DNA of 64,000 bases, taken from NCBI RefSeq assembly GCF_036323735.1, contig NC_086025.1:106071688-106135687 (forward strand), written 5' to 3'. The position numbers and the translations under genes are program-made. Of the stretch, positions 1 through 11,812 are shown piece after piece (position 1 is the first letter of the stretch; every line of letters starts with the position of its first letter). The stretch is from Rattus norvegicus. Taxonomy: Eukaryota; Chordata; Mammalia; Rodentia; Muridae. The notes below the pieces were generated by a model, which was given only the letters and a program-made list of their open reading frames with translations, was not told where the DNA came from and did no database searches.

Positions 1-1929
1 TTAATAGATTTTTTTCCTGAGAAGCTTTACATTTAAAAAATGAATAAATCTGAAGGAAAATAACAGTTCTTGTTTCACCCTTCCACGTAGCAGGGCAGCA
101 GGAGAAAGAGGAGAGAGGAAAAAAGTGGAGATGGGGGTGGCGTAGGGGGTGTTGTTACACATAAGACAAAGTCAATGTCTCTGTCAAAAATTTAAGAGAT
201 GTTTACCGCGACACATAAAAAGCCAACGATTCTGCTTTGCAACTTTGTCACTGATGCTTGGACGTGTGATATTTTTAAATAGTAGTCTGTTTTTAGAGCC
301 AGTGACTAGAAAAAGGACTAGAAAAGTATGGAGCCAGCAGGGGGTTGATGGAACTCTGGGGGTAGGGGGCTCTGAGGGCATGTTCTCTTTGCCTAAACCA
401 GATTCACAATTTTAGATGCTCCTCAACCCCATTTATCAGTCAGGGAATTGGTCTCCATCCCTCCTCTGCATGTACAGGACACAGTTCTGTGTTGGGCATT
501 CCGCTTTTTTTGTAACCCAGGTCCAAAGGGCAGAAGATGTGACATCTTCAGTTTGGGATGTGGATAGAGACTCACATCAGCATAAGAAAGGGAACCTACT
601 TTGCCTGTTTGGGAGCTCTTGCCTTATAGGAGCTCATTTCACAAAACACACCATAGATAGCATGTGATTCCTTAAAATTAACCACATACAATATCTGATG
701 TTCTTGGAGAACATGAACTGACCCTCCCAGAACACCCTACCTTCAGTGAAATTTCCAAAATTGGATTTCATTGTTTTTCTTTCCCTACTTCCATATCTGA
801 GCAGATTCATAATAGCATGGTTTAATGCTGCTGTAAACAAGGGATTCCTCCCTTTGGCCTCAGTCTCTCCTCTCCTTTTACTAGCCATTATGTTAATTCA
901 TTTGACAAGAACCAGTCTTGGCTTGGATAGGGGTTCTGAGAGAAGAGATGTTTGAGAGAGGTAAAACAAAGCCAAATCCTGGGTCCAAGCTGGTGGGTGA
1001 CCTATGTTCTGCTCAAGACAGCTGTCCAGATTGCTTTCTCTATGTTCTGCTAGAAACAGTTTTCCAAGCAATTTTCTCTTGCTATTCTAAAAATTCACTG
1101 CAGATCTCATCCCCTGCAGATCAAAAGCCCAGTTTTTTATTTACGTATCAATTTAGTCTTTACTCCAGGTTCCCTTTTGATTGTCCCAGGAATCAGCATC
1201 TCATGACCACAACCCCTTGATTCTTAGAAGACAGCAAGCACATTTTTGAACATTGCAAAAGAATTCAGAGATGTGCCTGCCTCTGTTAAGCACAGACAAT
1301 AAAGTAGTTGGGTAGAATCCGACCTTGAAATTACCATTTCTACCATGCCTGAGCCTAAACTTGCCCTGTCCCAGGCTGACCCTGAACTCAGGAATCTGCT
1401 TGTCCTTGAAAACATAAATAATTTATCTGGGTGGGCTCTCCTATGTTTACCACTCCCTACATCTCTCTCTCTCCTTCTTCAGTATCTGTTTGACAAGTTG
1501 GCTCATAGAGCAATAGTCTCTGTTCCTTTAGATCTATGAAGTGCCTCATACAATTCATATTGCATCCTTAAATTTTGCATAGTTGAGAAATTATATATTT
1601 TTAAACTCACGTTTTTAGAGTTCTTTCCAGCAGCTTTAAGGGCTATCCTTAAGGTCCCAGCATTTACCATTTTACTAAAGACATAGACACACCCTCAACT
1701 CCTAGACTCATACTGTTTCTAATTATCATGAAGTCATTAATGTTAAGGACATTCCTTGAAGGAGGAATGTGAAAATGTACACATTATTATACAAATAAGC
1801 CTTATGCCCACAGAAGCCATCGACACTCCACACTCGTGGGATCCCTTGCCTGCTGGCCCTGTTAACACCAGGGGCAGGAACCATTACATTCTTCCCTTCC
1901 CAAGGCCATGCCAGATTGAGCATTCATTC
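1..1929. other. Unique non-coding stretch, no gene seen
   Basis: No repeat family, exon or RNA gene is recognised with confidence. Open frames here are at most about 100 codons and resemble no protein family I know. A short stretch near 1365-1415 is loosely like the middle of an antisense B1 (an 'aggctgaccctgaactca' string), but it lacks the B1 head, so I do not call it. Confidence 0.6.
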
Positions 1930-2042
1930 TACCTATGTTTACCAATAACCTATTCTACACAGACTCTGTGACAGGTCTAGGAACTTGAGCAAAGATGGTA
2001 AGTCCTACCCTCAACAAGTACATGATAGGATAGAAGGACAGT
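1930..2042 (+). repeat. Ancient L2-like LINE fragment
   Basis: The order of motifs matches the familiar mammalian L2 segment: a 'ctctgtgacaggtctaggaac' type string (consensus idea: gccaggcactgtgctaggcac), then a 'caaagatggtaag' string, then 'cctaccctcaacaagtac' (consensus: ccctgccctcaaggagct). It is heavily diverged, as expected for a pre-rodent insertion. MIR is a weaker alternative. Confidence 0.45.
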
Positions 2043-3536
2043 CGGTTGCAGTGGATCACCCTGACACTCATGACACATTGTCCTGCATACCAGTATCTAT
2101 GAGGTTCACATGAGTAAGGGCTTGCTGATACTGGTTTGGTACATACCCCAATAGTTGCCCAAATAATTACTATGCTTCTGTGTGCTGGTCATTCTAAGGA
2201 GTGAAGCTGACATTCAAGAGTTGGAGAGAGATGGAAACAGGACAATGAGGGAGGTTCTTAACAATGGACATCAAGTTATGTAATAAGTTTGTGAAAAAGT
2301 TAAAGCAAATATTGACCCGGAACTGGTAATTGACATTTATGAGAACATTCAAATTCAAGGATCAGCAAAGTTCTCTCTGAAGAGACATAAAATGGATGAA
2401 GGTGCAAAAGCTAACATAAGAATAAGACTTTAAAGGAGGGTTTGGGAAAGGGGAGGAAGAACCTGTAGTTGAAATTCCTCTGAGCCATTGATAGAGAGAA
2501 GGGCTTGAGCACAGATCTGGGGTGCCATGATGATGGATAAGGCTGGATTGGGAAGTAGGGCATGAATGAAGGATTCATGAGTTCATCCATATCTTAGAAA
2601 GTCCTTTATAGTATACACAGAGCTGTGTCCTTACTCTGAAGTCCTTTGTACCCTGAGACAGAGATATCTACACCAAAATGGTGGCTTCTCACTCAGAGAC
2701 CAGAAACTCCCACAAACACACTTTCCAATTGCATAGGCTTTATCCCTCCATCCTGTCCCACTTCAATTAAAGCTGTTCTTGTCATAGTCCCTTCTTGAAG
2801 GGTTCAGATCTCCTCAGCATTCCTATGCTGTTGCTGTCATGGAAACAAGGATATGGAAATGAAAAGGTTCAGATCCAGACTTCTCCAACCCTCATTTTCT
2901 AGGGGACCAGCTAGAGGCCAACAGAAGACACAGGCTGGTGGAAGCCTAAGGCTATTCAGAGTTGGGACCCTTCTAACCTGGTTCACTCTCTTTGCAGCAC
3001 CAATTGTTCTACAGAAATGGTGGAACCTTGGGTCTGAAAATATCTGGAAATCCTAGGAGACATTGGTTCTGTTTATCTGTCTTTTCCTGATGAGAGCTGG
3101 TAAGACAGGAGGCTGAGGTAGGAAGCCCCTGGGGAGTCTATGCCTGGAAGCTCTCACCTGGATGGTGTGAACATCTGTCTGAACTTGGAAGAAAACAGAA
3201 GAGCAGCCATCTGTCCCCTCCTGCCAAGATATGACTCTCTCCTGTCTTCCTCAGCTGTCCCCAGTGGAAAAATCAGTCATGTGCGTATATGTGTACATAT
3301 GTGCTTAAATGTACCTATGAACTTAAACCTCATGGTCTCAAAGCTGCAGGAAATATTTGTGTGCCTAGTATAAAGATCTTTAAAACAATTTTAAAGTAGC
3401 AGTAATAGCAAGAAAAAATAGACCTAATGAAAACATGTGATTATTGAAAGCAAGTTTTAAGGAAAGCCTCAGGCAGTCTGGACAAGCTACAGATCATTAC
3501 AGATCCACAGGGGGTATGTGGTGCTATGTGATTGAT

Positions 3537-3538
<2 letters not shown>
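2043..3538. other. Unique non-coding stretch, no gene seen
   Basis: No repeat or exon is recognised. There are short purine-rich patches near 2440-2460. A short 'ggaggctgaggtaggaag' string at about 3108 recalls a B1 fragment, but it is too short to call. Confidence 0.55.

Positions 3539-3598
<60 letters not shown>
3539..3598 (+). repeat. (GT)n microsatellite
   Basis: A perfect dinucleotide run of 60 nt (30 units), followed by a short AGAC/GA-rich patch. It is likely length-polymorphic. The cysteine/valine-rich open frame crossing it is an artefact of the repeat. Confidence 0.97.
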
Positions 3599-3602
<4 letters not shown>

Positions 3603-3969
3603 GACAGACAGAGAGAGGGGGGAGAGAGAATCCAGATTCTCTGCATTTTTTTAAAAAGCTATTGTTTTGGTTTGTTGGTAGACCTGTGTGATTCTCTATG
3701 TAACAGAATATGGAATATAGTTCAGAGCCTGCCTTCCTCTGGTTAAGTGGGGATCATACCATATGTCCCTTGGAGTGGCTGGATAGACAGACAGAGTTTT
3801 CTGGTCACTGGTTCTCATCAACAAGATTCCTTTGCCCATCATGGAACCCAGTAGCCCCACCCCCAACACTGTATCTTTCATGGTTACATGCTTTGGTATG
3901 TCTTCATCTGTAAGGCACCAAAATGACACCTACTTGAGAACTTGGACCTAAGGATGAACTGGAGGACTT

Positions 3970-4417
3970 TTCACAGCAGCCTTTTATTTTTTTCATTTTT
4001 TTTTATTAACTTGAGTATTTCTTATTTACATTTCGAATGTTATGCCCTTTCCCGGTTTCCAGGCCAACATCCCCCAAGCCCCCCCTTCCCTTCTTTATGG
4101 GTGTTCCCCTCCCCATCCTACCCCCATTACTGCCCTCCCCCCAACAATCACGTTCACTGGGGGTCCAGCCTTGGCAGGACCAAGGGCTTCCCCTTCCACT
4201 GGTGCTCTTACTAGGATATTCATTGCTACCTATGAGGTTGGAATCCAGGGTCAGTCCATGTATAGTCTTTGGGTAGTGGCTTAGTCCCTGGAAGCTCTGG
4301 TTGCTTGGCATTGTTGTTCATATGGGGTCTCAAGCCCCTTCAAGCTCTTCCAGTCCTTTCTCTGATTCCTTCAATGGTGGTCCTGTTCTCAGTTCAGTGG
4401 TTTCACAGCATCCTTTT
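3970..4417 (-). mobile_element. Young rat-type L1 3' end, 5'-truncated, with target-site duplications
   Basis: Positions 3986-4401 read as the antisense of the rat L1 3' UTR, with poly-T (antisense poly-A) on the left and very little divergence from the consensus I remember. The copy is truncated to about 415 bp. It is bounded by 16-nt direct repeats, ttcacagcagcctttt at 3970-3985 and ttcacagcatcctttt at 4402-4417, which differ at one base. This is the signature of target-primed reverse transcription. No coding capacity remains; the overlapping proline-rich open frames are 3' UTR antisense. Confidence 0.9.
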
Positions 4418-4497
4418 TACAGATATAAATTATCAAGGTATGAGGTTTGGTCTTGCAATCTATTGCAATGCTAAGTGTGACATATGTGACCCTACCC

Positions 4498-4765
4498 CCA
4501 AGTTACTTCTGATTGGTAAACCAAGATGCCAACAGTCAACAGCTAGGTAGAAGAGAGAGGTGGGGTTTAGGTTTCCTGGGCTTGGGGTTGGGAGAAGCAT
4601 GAGGTAAATGGAAGAGAGAGAAGCCACCATCAGTTAGGTGAATTCAAGAGAACATGGCCCCGACTGCTGGCCAATTGGAGTTAAGAGCAGCCCAAATGAA
4701 ACATAGTAAGTAATAATTCAGATTTATCGATAGAAAATAGATTCTAATAGCTTAGAGGGTAGGTA
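4498..4765 (-). repeat. Unnamed interspersed repeat (same family as the copies near 52 kb)
   Basis: Read on the minus strand, this matches the two plus-strand copies at 51984-52220 and 52504-52870. Shared strings include 'ttattacttactat', 'ggctgctcttaact' followed by 'caattgg', and an 'agctgttgactgttggcatc' versus 'agctattgacttctggcatc' block, then 'accaatcagaa'. I believe this is a rodent medium-reiteration (RMER/ERV-like) family but cannot name it. It begins about 80 bp after the young L1 tail. Confidence 0.6.
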
Positions 4766-5555
4766 TCTGCCAAGTTCTTGTGCTGTATAAGGCTCATTAT
4801 AAATATAAAGGTTGTGTGTGTGTTTTATCTGGGAACTAAAGGCAGGGTAGAAGCCCTGGGACTGGATTAAATAATTTCTACAACATCAAGGGACCTAAAA
4901 TGCCACTGCATGTAGGAACAAAACAACATTCAGTAATTCAACACTTAGTCCAAACAGCTCCTGGCATAGGCTGCCCTACTCTGGAGAAAGAGGCTAGGAA
5001 GTGATTCTGAGTCTAATAGGAAATCTAGGTTTTGAAATGCAAGGGACTGAGTGTGGGCTGGGAACCACTGCCTGGAATTGATTCTGCATGGCATCCCTTT
5101 CATCTCAAGTACCAAAGGAGAGGAAGATGAGACAAGATGAATGTCAGTGAGTGATGAGGCTGGGTATTGGTGCCTTGTCCCTTCACCCAGCATCTGTTCC
5201 TGTGAGAAAATTCCATGACAAAAAAAAGGGTAAAGCTGAAGGGTGAGGAACTGAAGATCTAATGAGTTTCTCAACTAAAGTAGGATCTTCCACATCTAAT
5301 GGAAAAAGATATGCAATAATAAAGGGAAATGAAAAAAAATCAATGGGATTTAAAACAAAATTAACTGATAGAAGCGGCATGAAAAGCTTAATGAGTTTAC
5401 CACTGAGAAAGGAGTTCAAATGTACCTTATTAATAGAAACTCATCCAGGGCTCCAGAGTGGACGGGTAGCACTTCTATTCTTTGTAGTCTGGAAATCCTC
5501 TCAAAGGAAAGGACAAAGACACATGAAGTGATGAACACACGCCTGTTAACACACA
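4766..5555. other. Unique non-coding stretch, no gene seen
   Basis: AT-rich in its second half (about 5220-5400). No repeat, exon or RNA gene is recognised. Confidence 0.55.
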
Positions 5556-5699
5556 ACCAGAGTTTGTCTCCAGAACCCACAAAGTAGAAGCAGAGAGCTG
5601 ACTCCAAAAGTTGCCCTCTGACGACTATGCATACACACATCACCCAGGCATGCTCTCATGTACACACTAGGGCAATCAGTAGACAAAGAATAAAGACAA
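5556..5699 (+). repeat. tRNA-derived rodent SINE, 3' portion (B2/B3/B4 class)
   Basis: A 'cagaacccacaaagtagaag' block, then 'gagctgactccaaaagttg' and 'ccctctgacgact', then a CA-containing tail and an A-rich end with 'aataaagacaaa'. These follow the order of the rodent SINE body that carries 'ggaaggagagaactgactcc..gttgtcctctgacc'. The 5' head is missing or badly worn. Subfamily uncertain. Confidence 0.65.
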
Positions 5700-5929
5700 A
5701 GTTAGGTGAAAGCCTACTTTATAGGGCATAGCAATCTTGCACCAACCCACCATATAATTAGCCTTAGGAGCAAGGCTAATTTCTTTAACTTCACCCTTCG
5801 TAGTCACCTGGAGTATTCTCTAATCCCACCCTGGATTCTCTGGTGAATGTCTTGTTGGGGCTTCACCAAATAATCACTCTGCTTTTGAACAATCAGTGCA
5901 GTATAGAGGGCATTTAGATTTTATGTTAT

Positions 5930-6117
5930 GTGTATTTGTGAACCTGGATGTATACATTTACCTCATCCATGCCACTGTCTGAGAAGCTAGACAAGGGCAT
6001 TGGATCTACTGGAGATACAGATGGCTGTGAACTTCCCAGGATGGGCACTGAGAAACAAACCTGGGTCCTCTGCAAGAGCAGTAGGTGCTATGAACCACTG
6101 AGCTATCTCCCCAGCCC
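5930..6117 (-). repeat. B3-type SINE
   Basis: On the plus strand it ends with 'gagctatctccccagccc', the reverse complement of the conserved SINE head (gggctggagagatggctc). Before that comes 'tgggtcctctgcaagagcag', and earlier a worn body 'gacaagggcattggatctac'. The order matches an antisense B3. Moderate divergence. Confidence 0.8.
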
Positions 6118-6988
6118 TATGGTGACCTTTTCAAACCTTCAAAACCCCATCATGCTGATGATTTATAATGATAGATTCCTCTTTCCTATAGTTTGTCACT
6201 GCAAGAGCAGAGAAAATTGTTCACAAAAATGATATATTTGCTTAGAATCCATTTGTCTCCTCCCATAAGATTATGCACTGATCTTTGAAGAAACGATCTG
6301 TGCCTAGCAAAACTAAGCCAAGTGCTAAGCCTCTTTACTTCTGAAATCCAGGTATTCATAATCTAGAGTAAATGGTCAGTTACCCAGCACACTAAGTCTC
6401 ATGTACTACCTGCCAGGGGCAGGACTACATGGTCATCCATACTGGTGTGGCCTAACCTGGCTCTAGAGCAGTACCCATCACAATGTTCAGAGAAGGTATG
6501 GGGAAGAGCAACTGGAAAGTATTTTCCACAGGGAGCTGAAGTCATATTTCCTGTCTTTGCTTTAATGGGTTAATGGGCTCTGCTACTTCCACTTCCTTTT
6601 GTGGGTAAGATGAGGAGTGTCCCAAATAAAAGATTATTTACAGAGATCCTGGACAAGCCTCCACAGAATGACCCAGTCAACATGTATATCAGGCTTCGTC
6701 ACTCATGTAAGAAATTCTTCAATGCCTCCTTCACCAGACAACCAAAGCCCAAGACCTCCTATGCCTCATAGTTCTTTTCCTAGCTGCCCCCTTTCAAACC
6801 CCTGTTACTCATTGTACTCCTACCATATCCTTTTTCCTAAGCCATGTAGACCTCAGACTTTCCAAACTGTAGAACCTAAGCTAACAAATATGTTTGCCTC
6901 AGAAAAATCAAGGCACTGGTGTCTGCTACAGCAGTGGCAAATGGACTTACACCAGTCATGTCAGCCATGTTAGCTGGCAACCATAACC
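6118..6988. other. Unique non-coding stretch, no gene seen
   Basis: No repeat is recognised. A 118-codon open frame at 6617-6973 is proline/serine-rich and shows no motif, signal peptide or transmembrane segment; I take it as chance. Confidence 0.55.
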
Positions 6989-7077
6989 CTCAACAAAAAT
7001 AATTTTATGGTCAGGATCATCACAACATGAGGACCTGTAGCAAAGGGTCACATCATTAGGAAGGTTGAGAACCATTG
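6989..7077. mobile_element. URR1 hAT-type DNA element, terminal fragment
   Basis: Contains 'aaaaataattttatgg', 'cacaacatgagga' and the terminal 'aggttgagaaccattg', which recur in the same order in the two longer copies at 28836-29068 and 59900-60117. Only about 90 bp of one end survive. Non-autonomous; no transposase frame. Confidence 0.75.
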
Positions 7078-7509
7078 GCCCAGAGATTAATGCTTCTGAG
7101 GCCTCTGCAGAAGGAACAGTATGACTATGATACAGCTTCCTCTAGTCTAGTTCCTGCTACCGCTCACTGAGGAAACTGGGTTCCTTTGTTTCATCATCCT
7201 ACCCCCGACTCTTCTGAGAGGTTCAGAGTCCCTGCAAAAGGGTTCCCCCTACTAGGGTTGTCCTGTACTTGATGGGCTCATGGTCAACCCTCTGGAAATT
7301 TCGACTTTACCAATTTTACTCATATGTTGTCTTCACACAGACCCCTCAGGATGGGCTCCTACTGTGTAGGAGAAGATTACAACAGGAATTATCTGAGCCA
7401 CCAGCCCACAATTGGTTAAATGGCAGAGTGGGCTTAGGATTCAAACTTAATCAAGAAGCAAAATGTCAAGTGTATAAGCATGAAAAACCTCTCAATTCTG
7501 CTAGCATCT
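7078..7509. other. Unique non-coding stretch, no gene seen
   Basis: No recognisable repeat, exon or RNA gene. Confidence 0.5.
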
Positions 7510-7735
7510 AGTAATACAGCTCTAACAGACAGAGACATACACACAGGATGTTCATCTCAGCACTATCTGTAATTGTGAAAAATTGCCCGTAACCTAAATA
7601 TCAACACGACTAATGAAAACCGCACATAATGATGTATTAGGCAGTCATTAGGAGCGGAATGCAGAGCGTGCTTGTTTTCATGTAAATTTGCCTAACACAT
7701 TTCATTGAATGAAAAAGATAAATTAGAGAACAAGG
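7510..7735 (+). repeat. Ancient L1M LINE fragment (ORF2 3' end region)
   Basis: The strings 'tgttcatctcagcactatct', 'cctaaatatcaacac', 'taggcagtcattagg', 'catgtaaatttgcctaa' and 'gaatgaaaaagataa' keep the order of the mammalian L1M end (tattcatcgcagcattattt / aacctaaatgtccatca / atgcagccattaaa). Strongly diverged, so inserted long before the rodent L1s in this window. Confidence 0.65.
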
Positions 7736-8786
7736 CAGCTAATACCATTCTCCAGAAGTTAGCACCAAGGACCTCCTCTGCTGCATTCCTGACACTTCAG
7801 TATGTTTGACAATATTCTAACACAGACCCTGAAAGGAAAGAGACATGGTCTGGGTTCCAAAACAAGAACAGACTACACAGTTTTCTTCACATTCCTCTTC
7901 TGTCAATTGGAGACATCTGTCTTGTTTGAGATGACCATACTGGGCTTCATTTATCTGCTTTCTTATTTAGTCTATGCAATTTGAAGTATTTTCCATCACA
8001 TTAGTGCTATAATCTATTGTCAAGTAGCTTAATATTTTAGTTTACTTCCAAAGACTTTGATATTATTTAAGTGTTTCTTTCTCAATGGTTTCTTGTATGC
8101 ATATAATTTTGTCCATATGCATGGCTCCGCCTGTATGTAGTACCTAGTCTGTCTGCCTCTTGAGATAAATTCTTAACACTGAGGTTGCTTGGTGAGATGG
8201 TCAGAAGGTCTTTAATACTGGTGTACTCTTCCACCTGCCCATCTTAACTGTAGGCATATGATCAGTAAGGCGATATAGACCTTTCACTGTACACCAATGG
8301 GATCAATGAACTGTAGAATATGGGTTGCAAAGTGGGACATCTGGTAAAGAAGAGGAATGAAGCCACTATGTCACAGGCACAAACTATATACTCACCATGT
8401 CTCAAAGACCATCAAAGATTTCCTCTCTAAAACTATGTAATTCACAGGCAACAATAGGGCAGGTATCTAAAATACTTTACAGTGATGAGATAAGGCATGT
8501 GACATCTCCACTCTACAGAAAAGAATCCTAGGGACCATATGAGCTGCTCAGATCCCTGATACACTCAACGACAGGGCTCCTACCCAGAGGCCAATATATC
8601 CACCTGTGATGTGAGTTGGCAGGAAAGGGCCTGGGCTGGGAGATGAGTCAAGGCTCCTCTGTAGCCCTGCTGTCTTGTGATGGGAGTCTAGATTGAGAAG
8701 GAGGAAAGCAAGAAAGTCAAAACCATGTTTAAGAGGTGGGGAGGAGGAAGAGAAAGACAGAGACAGACACATGCAGAAACAGAAAG
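7736..8786. other. Unique non-coding stretch, no gene seen
   Basis: No repeat or exon is recognised. It ends in a purine-rich ramp leading into the next microsatellite. Confidence 0.5.
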
Positions 8787-8790
8787 ACAG

Positions 8791-8832
<42 letters not shown>
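8787..8832 (+). repeat. Compound (AC)n(AG)n microsatellite
   Basis: A short AC run of about 15 nt joined to an AG run of about 28 nt, preceded by an imperfect AGAC-rich patch from about 8750. The arginine/glutamate-rich and threonine/histidine-rich open frames crossing it are repeat artefacts. Confidence 0.95.
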
Positions 8833-11599
8833 CCTGGCTATGGAGTGATGCTACCCACCCTTCTGCCAGAGAGGAAACTAGATCTTGTGAAATTGCATGT
8901 CTCCATATTACAGATCACTCCTTATCCCCCATGTGCTGTGTAAGCATCCTTTGCTCTGGACCTCTGGCTGGGCAGCATCAATCATTTTAACAAATTGTGT
9001 GAGGCTGTCTGGCTTCTCGCTCACTCACGTTTGCCAGAAGAGAACAGGGCTCTTGATAAACAGCATGAGCAGGAAGAGTGACTTGATTAGGGATGAGGAA
9101 CCTGTGTAACCGAGCCAGCTGTACTGGCCAGATGTGTCACTTGTGAATCCTAGGGACCATAGGACCTGCTCAGATCCTTGATACTGTCAACAGCAGAGCT
9201 CCTACTCTACTGGTAAGATCCAGATCCACATTCAGCACCAGGAGCTTGGATCTGGTGGGATAGCAGTGTAGTCCTCTCCCACAGCATGGCTTCTATTTAC
9301 CACACTCAATGGTGTTCAAAAGTATGAAAGAGAAACCCCTGACAGGAATGATTCATGAGTTTTAAGACACAAGCTGTTCTGGGTAGTTTCATGCCCAGGA
9401 TGTAGACCATCCAATCAATACCCACTCTGTCCACACTGATAAGTATTACCCAACCTTTAATTAACTGATAGCCATCTTGGTTATCAGACCCACAGATGGG
9501 GCACAGCCTGCTTATGTTCAACTGGTCCTTGTTTTACTTTATTGGCCACCCAAATCTGAAAGTTGTGATGCAAGTAATTTGACTGTTAAAGAGAAACCAT
9601 CAAGGGTTTCCTTAAAGGAAAACTTGAAAAGTCTTGATTTTGTACAGAAAGCAAAAATCCCGGGCTAAAGTAGCTGAGGTCATGTATTAATGCAATTAAG
9701 GAAGAAAGATGTGCATGTAATGCTGCATCTCAGAATACAAAGTTAGCAAGGATATAAACAGAACGAGACGAAGCATAGAGAGAGACAGGACAGAAAGAAA
9801 TGCAGAAAGACTGCATTCTGCTTAGCTTTGGGCACAGTTATATCATTACAGCTGCTCTATTTTATTGGTTGTTTTGAGTATTTTGCTATATATAATTGAT
9901 AAATTAGACCTTCATTTTAAGGATCTATGGGTGGGAACAGTGTATGTCTATAGGGCTCAGCAGTGTATGTGGCTCAGACATCCTGTAGCTCTTGGAATGA
10001 ACCTCTCATGGGTAAAGGGGAAGAATGCATTAAACCCATGGATATTAGCACATACCACAAATCGGCATTCCCCAGAGATGATGTTAAACCTCTATTAGTG
10101 TGAGTCCTGCCAATCCCTACTTAGCAACTAGGAGTCCTGGAAAACAAACCCTTTTTTTGCCCACGGTGGGAAAGTGGCATTGGAAGGAGCCGGTAAGCAG
10201 TATGTACCAACCTAGAAGCATTTGATCATTTGCTGAAGGAAGCTGGAAACGGAATCCTCATTTGTAATGAGCAAATAGGTCATGGTAAAAAGGTCCAGGC
10301 CTGGAGGCTACTTCCTCACCAATGCCAAGTGCCACTGGCACACAGTTTACCAGTTTTCCACCTTCTACCTTTCTATGACCTCTTCTAGCACTCCTACTCC
10401 TAGCTTGATACACTGCCCTCCTCTGTTCTCTGTTCCACTAATTTACCACACCGCTCAAGTTCCCACAAAACTAAAAAACCTCAGGAAGCCATATAGTGGG
10501 AGCCCAGATCCATGTCTCAGTGTCACCTCCTCTATGAGAGAAGATGTCTGCCTCAGAGCCAGGCTTCAGATCCAAGGGAAGATTAGCCATTGACCCCTGG
10601 GGCATCTGCTCTAAGCATCAGGTTGTCTCATCATCCGAAGTTCCCTCTGAGTGAGGATGATCAGATTGCTACCTTTTACTGCTGGGACAGTTTACAACAA
10701 CATCACCCATAGCAGTGTAGGAAATGCATGCTTGTAGGCCAGGAACTCAGAGCCCTAGCATGACCACTGTCCCCAGAGGGGTCTATCAGATGGTACTAGC
10801 CAAGGGAGCTTCCTCTCCTTTTCCCAGTGGAAGTAAACACTATCTCTCATTCTGTTTTCTTGCATGATTTTGATGTTGTCCTTTGAAACAAACTTTAATA
10901 TTTTTTGCGTAAGTTTAATTGAATTTATAATTTCGCTTGGTTGCTGTTGTCATGGGTGAGGAAAGTTTGCCTAACTCACCGCACAGAGTTTGCTCCTGGG
11001 TGCTGAGAGTATTTTGACTTGTATTGTAAAGGGAAGCTTACTTAGGAACTCTCATTTATCAGCTATTGATCCACCTATCTATTCTGTGTTAGGACCACAG
11101 CCTAAGATCCTAACTGAGGCTCCAGATACCAGCAGAGATCATTATAGAAATTTAAATGACCTTAATTCTACAAGATAATGTAGATACAATGTAACACATC
11201 TAGCTTTCAGGAGACAGTCTCTAAAGTGGCAATGTGTGTAGGTCCAGAGGGACACCCTGTATACACTGGGGGATATCATATTAGGCACAAGGAAGGCTCC
11301 AGTTGTGATGTGTCTCCACAGAGCTGCTTTCGCCACCTCTGTGTGCTCATTCCATCATTCCTGATCATTTTTCCATGGGCAAGTGGTCTGGCACTCATTT
11401 GCATATGAAAACCTCTCCTAGATCACTCCACCAGACTGCTTTCCATATTTTTAATATGTCTGCACCTTCAGTTGCTACTTGTTCATTTCTCCTAAGACCT
11501 CTTTTCTTTTTCATTTGACCCTTTGTGTTATACTCTTAAAATCACATGGCAATGTCTGAAATGGATCAAAAACATACTATCACTTCCTTTTTCTGTTTA
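8833..11599. other. Long unique non-coding stretch, no gene seen
   Basis: About 2.8 kb with no recognisable interspersed repeat. The strings 'gaatcctagggaccata' plus 'gctcagatcc' occur both near 8523 and near 9147, followed by similar text ('tgatac..tcaac..cagagctcctac'). This points to a small worn direct duplication of about 75 bp, about 620 bp apart. No exon or RNA gene recognised. 10860-10990 is AT-rich, with no repeat signature. Confidence 0.5.
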
Positions 11600-11812
11600 T
11601 GTGCAATACTAGAGATTGAAACCAGGGACTTGCCTGAGTAAGGGAAGGATCTTATTTCCCCAGTCCTCTTTTCTTTGTTATTCTGAGACAGGGTCTTAAT
11701 ATATTTCCCAGACTTGCCTTGAACTCGGTCTGATCTGAAGTTCAGATGGCCTTCAACTTGTGGTCCTTCTACTTGAGCCGAGACTGCAGGTTTGCGCCAC
11801 CAAGCCCAGTTG
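11600..11812 (-). repeat. B1-like plus ID-like composite SINE
   Basis: On the plus strand 11600-11666 looks like a worn antisense ID/tRNA unit ending in 'ttccccagtcc'. It is followed at 11683-11812 by an antisense B1-like unit: 'gagacagggtcttaatat', 'ccttgaactcg', then 'gcgccaccaagcccag' at the B1 head. The B1 part is 7SL-derived, the ID part tRNA-derived. The head-to-tail order suggests the ID_B1/B4-type chimaera, though two independent insertions are possible. Confidence 0.7.

Noticed and set aside
1365..1415. Antisense B1 fragment
   Set aside because: One short string resembles B1, but neither the head nor the A-tail is present.
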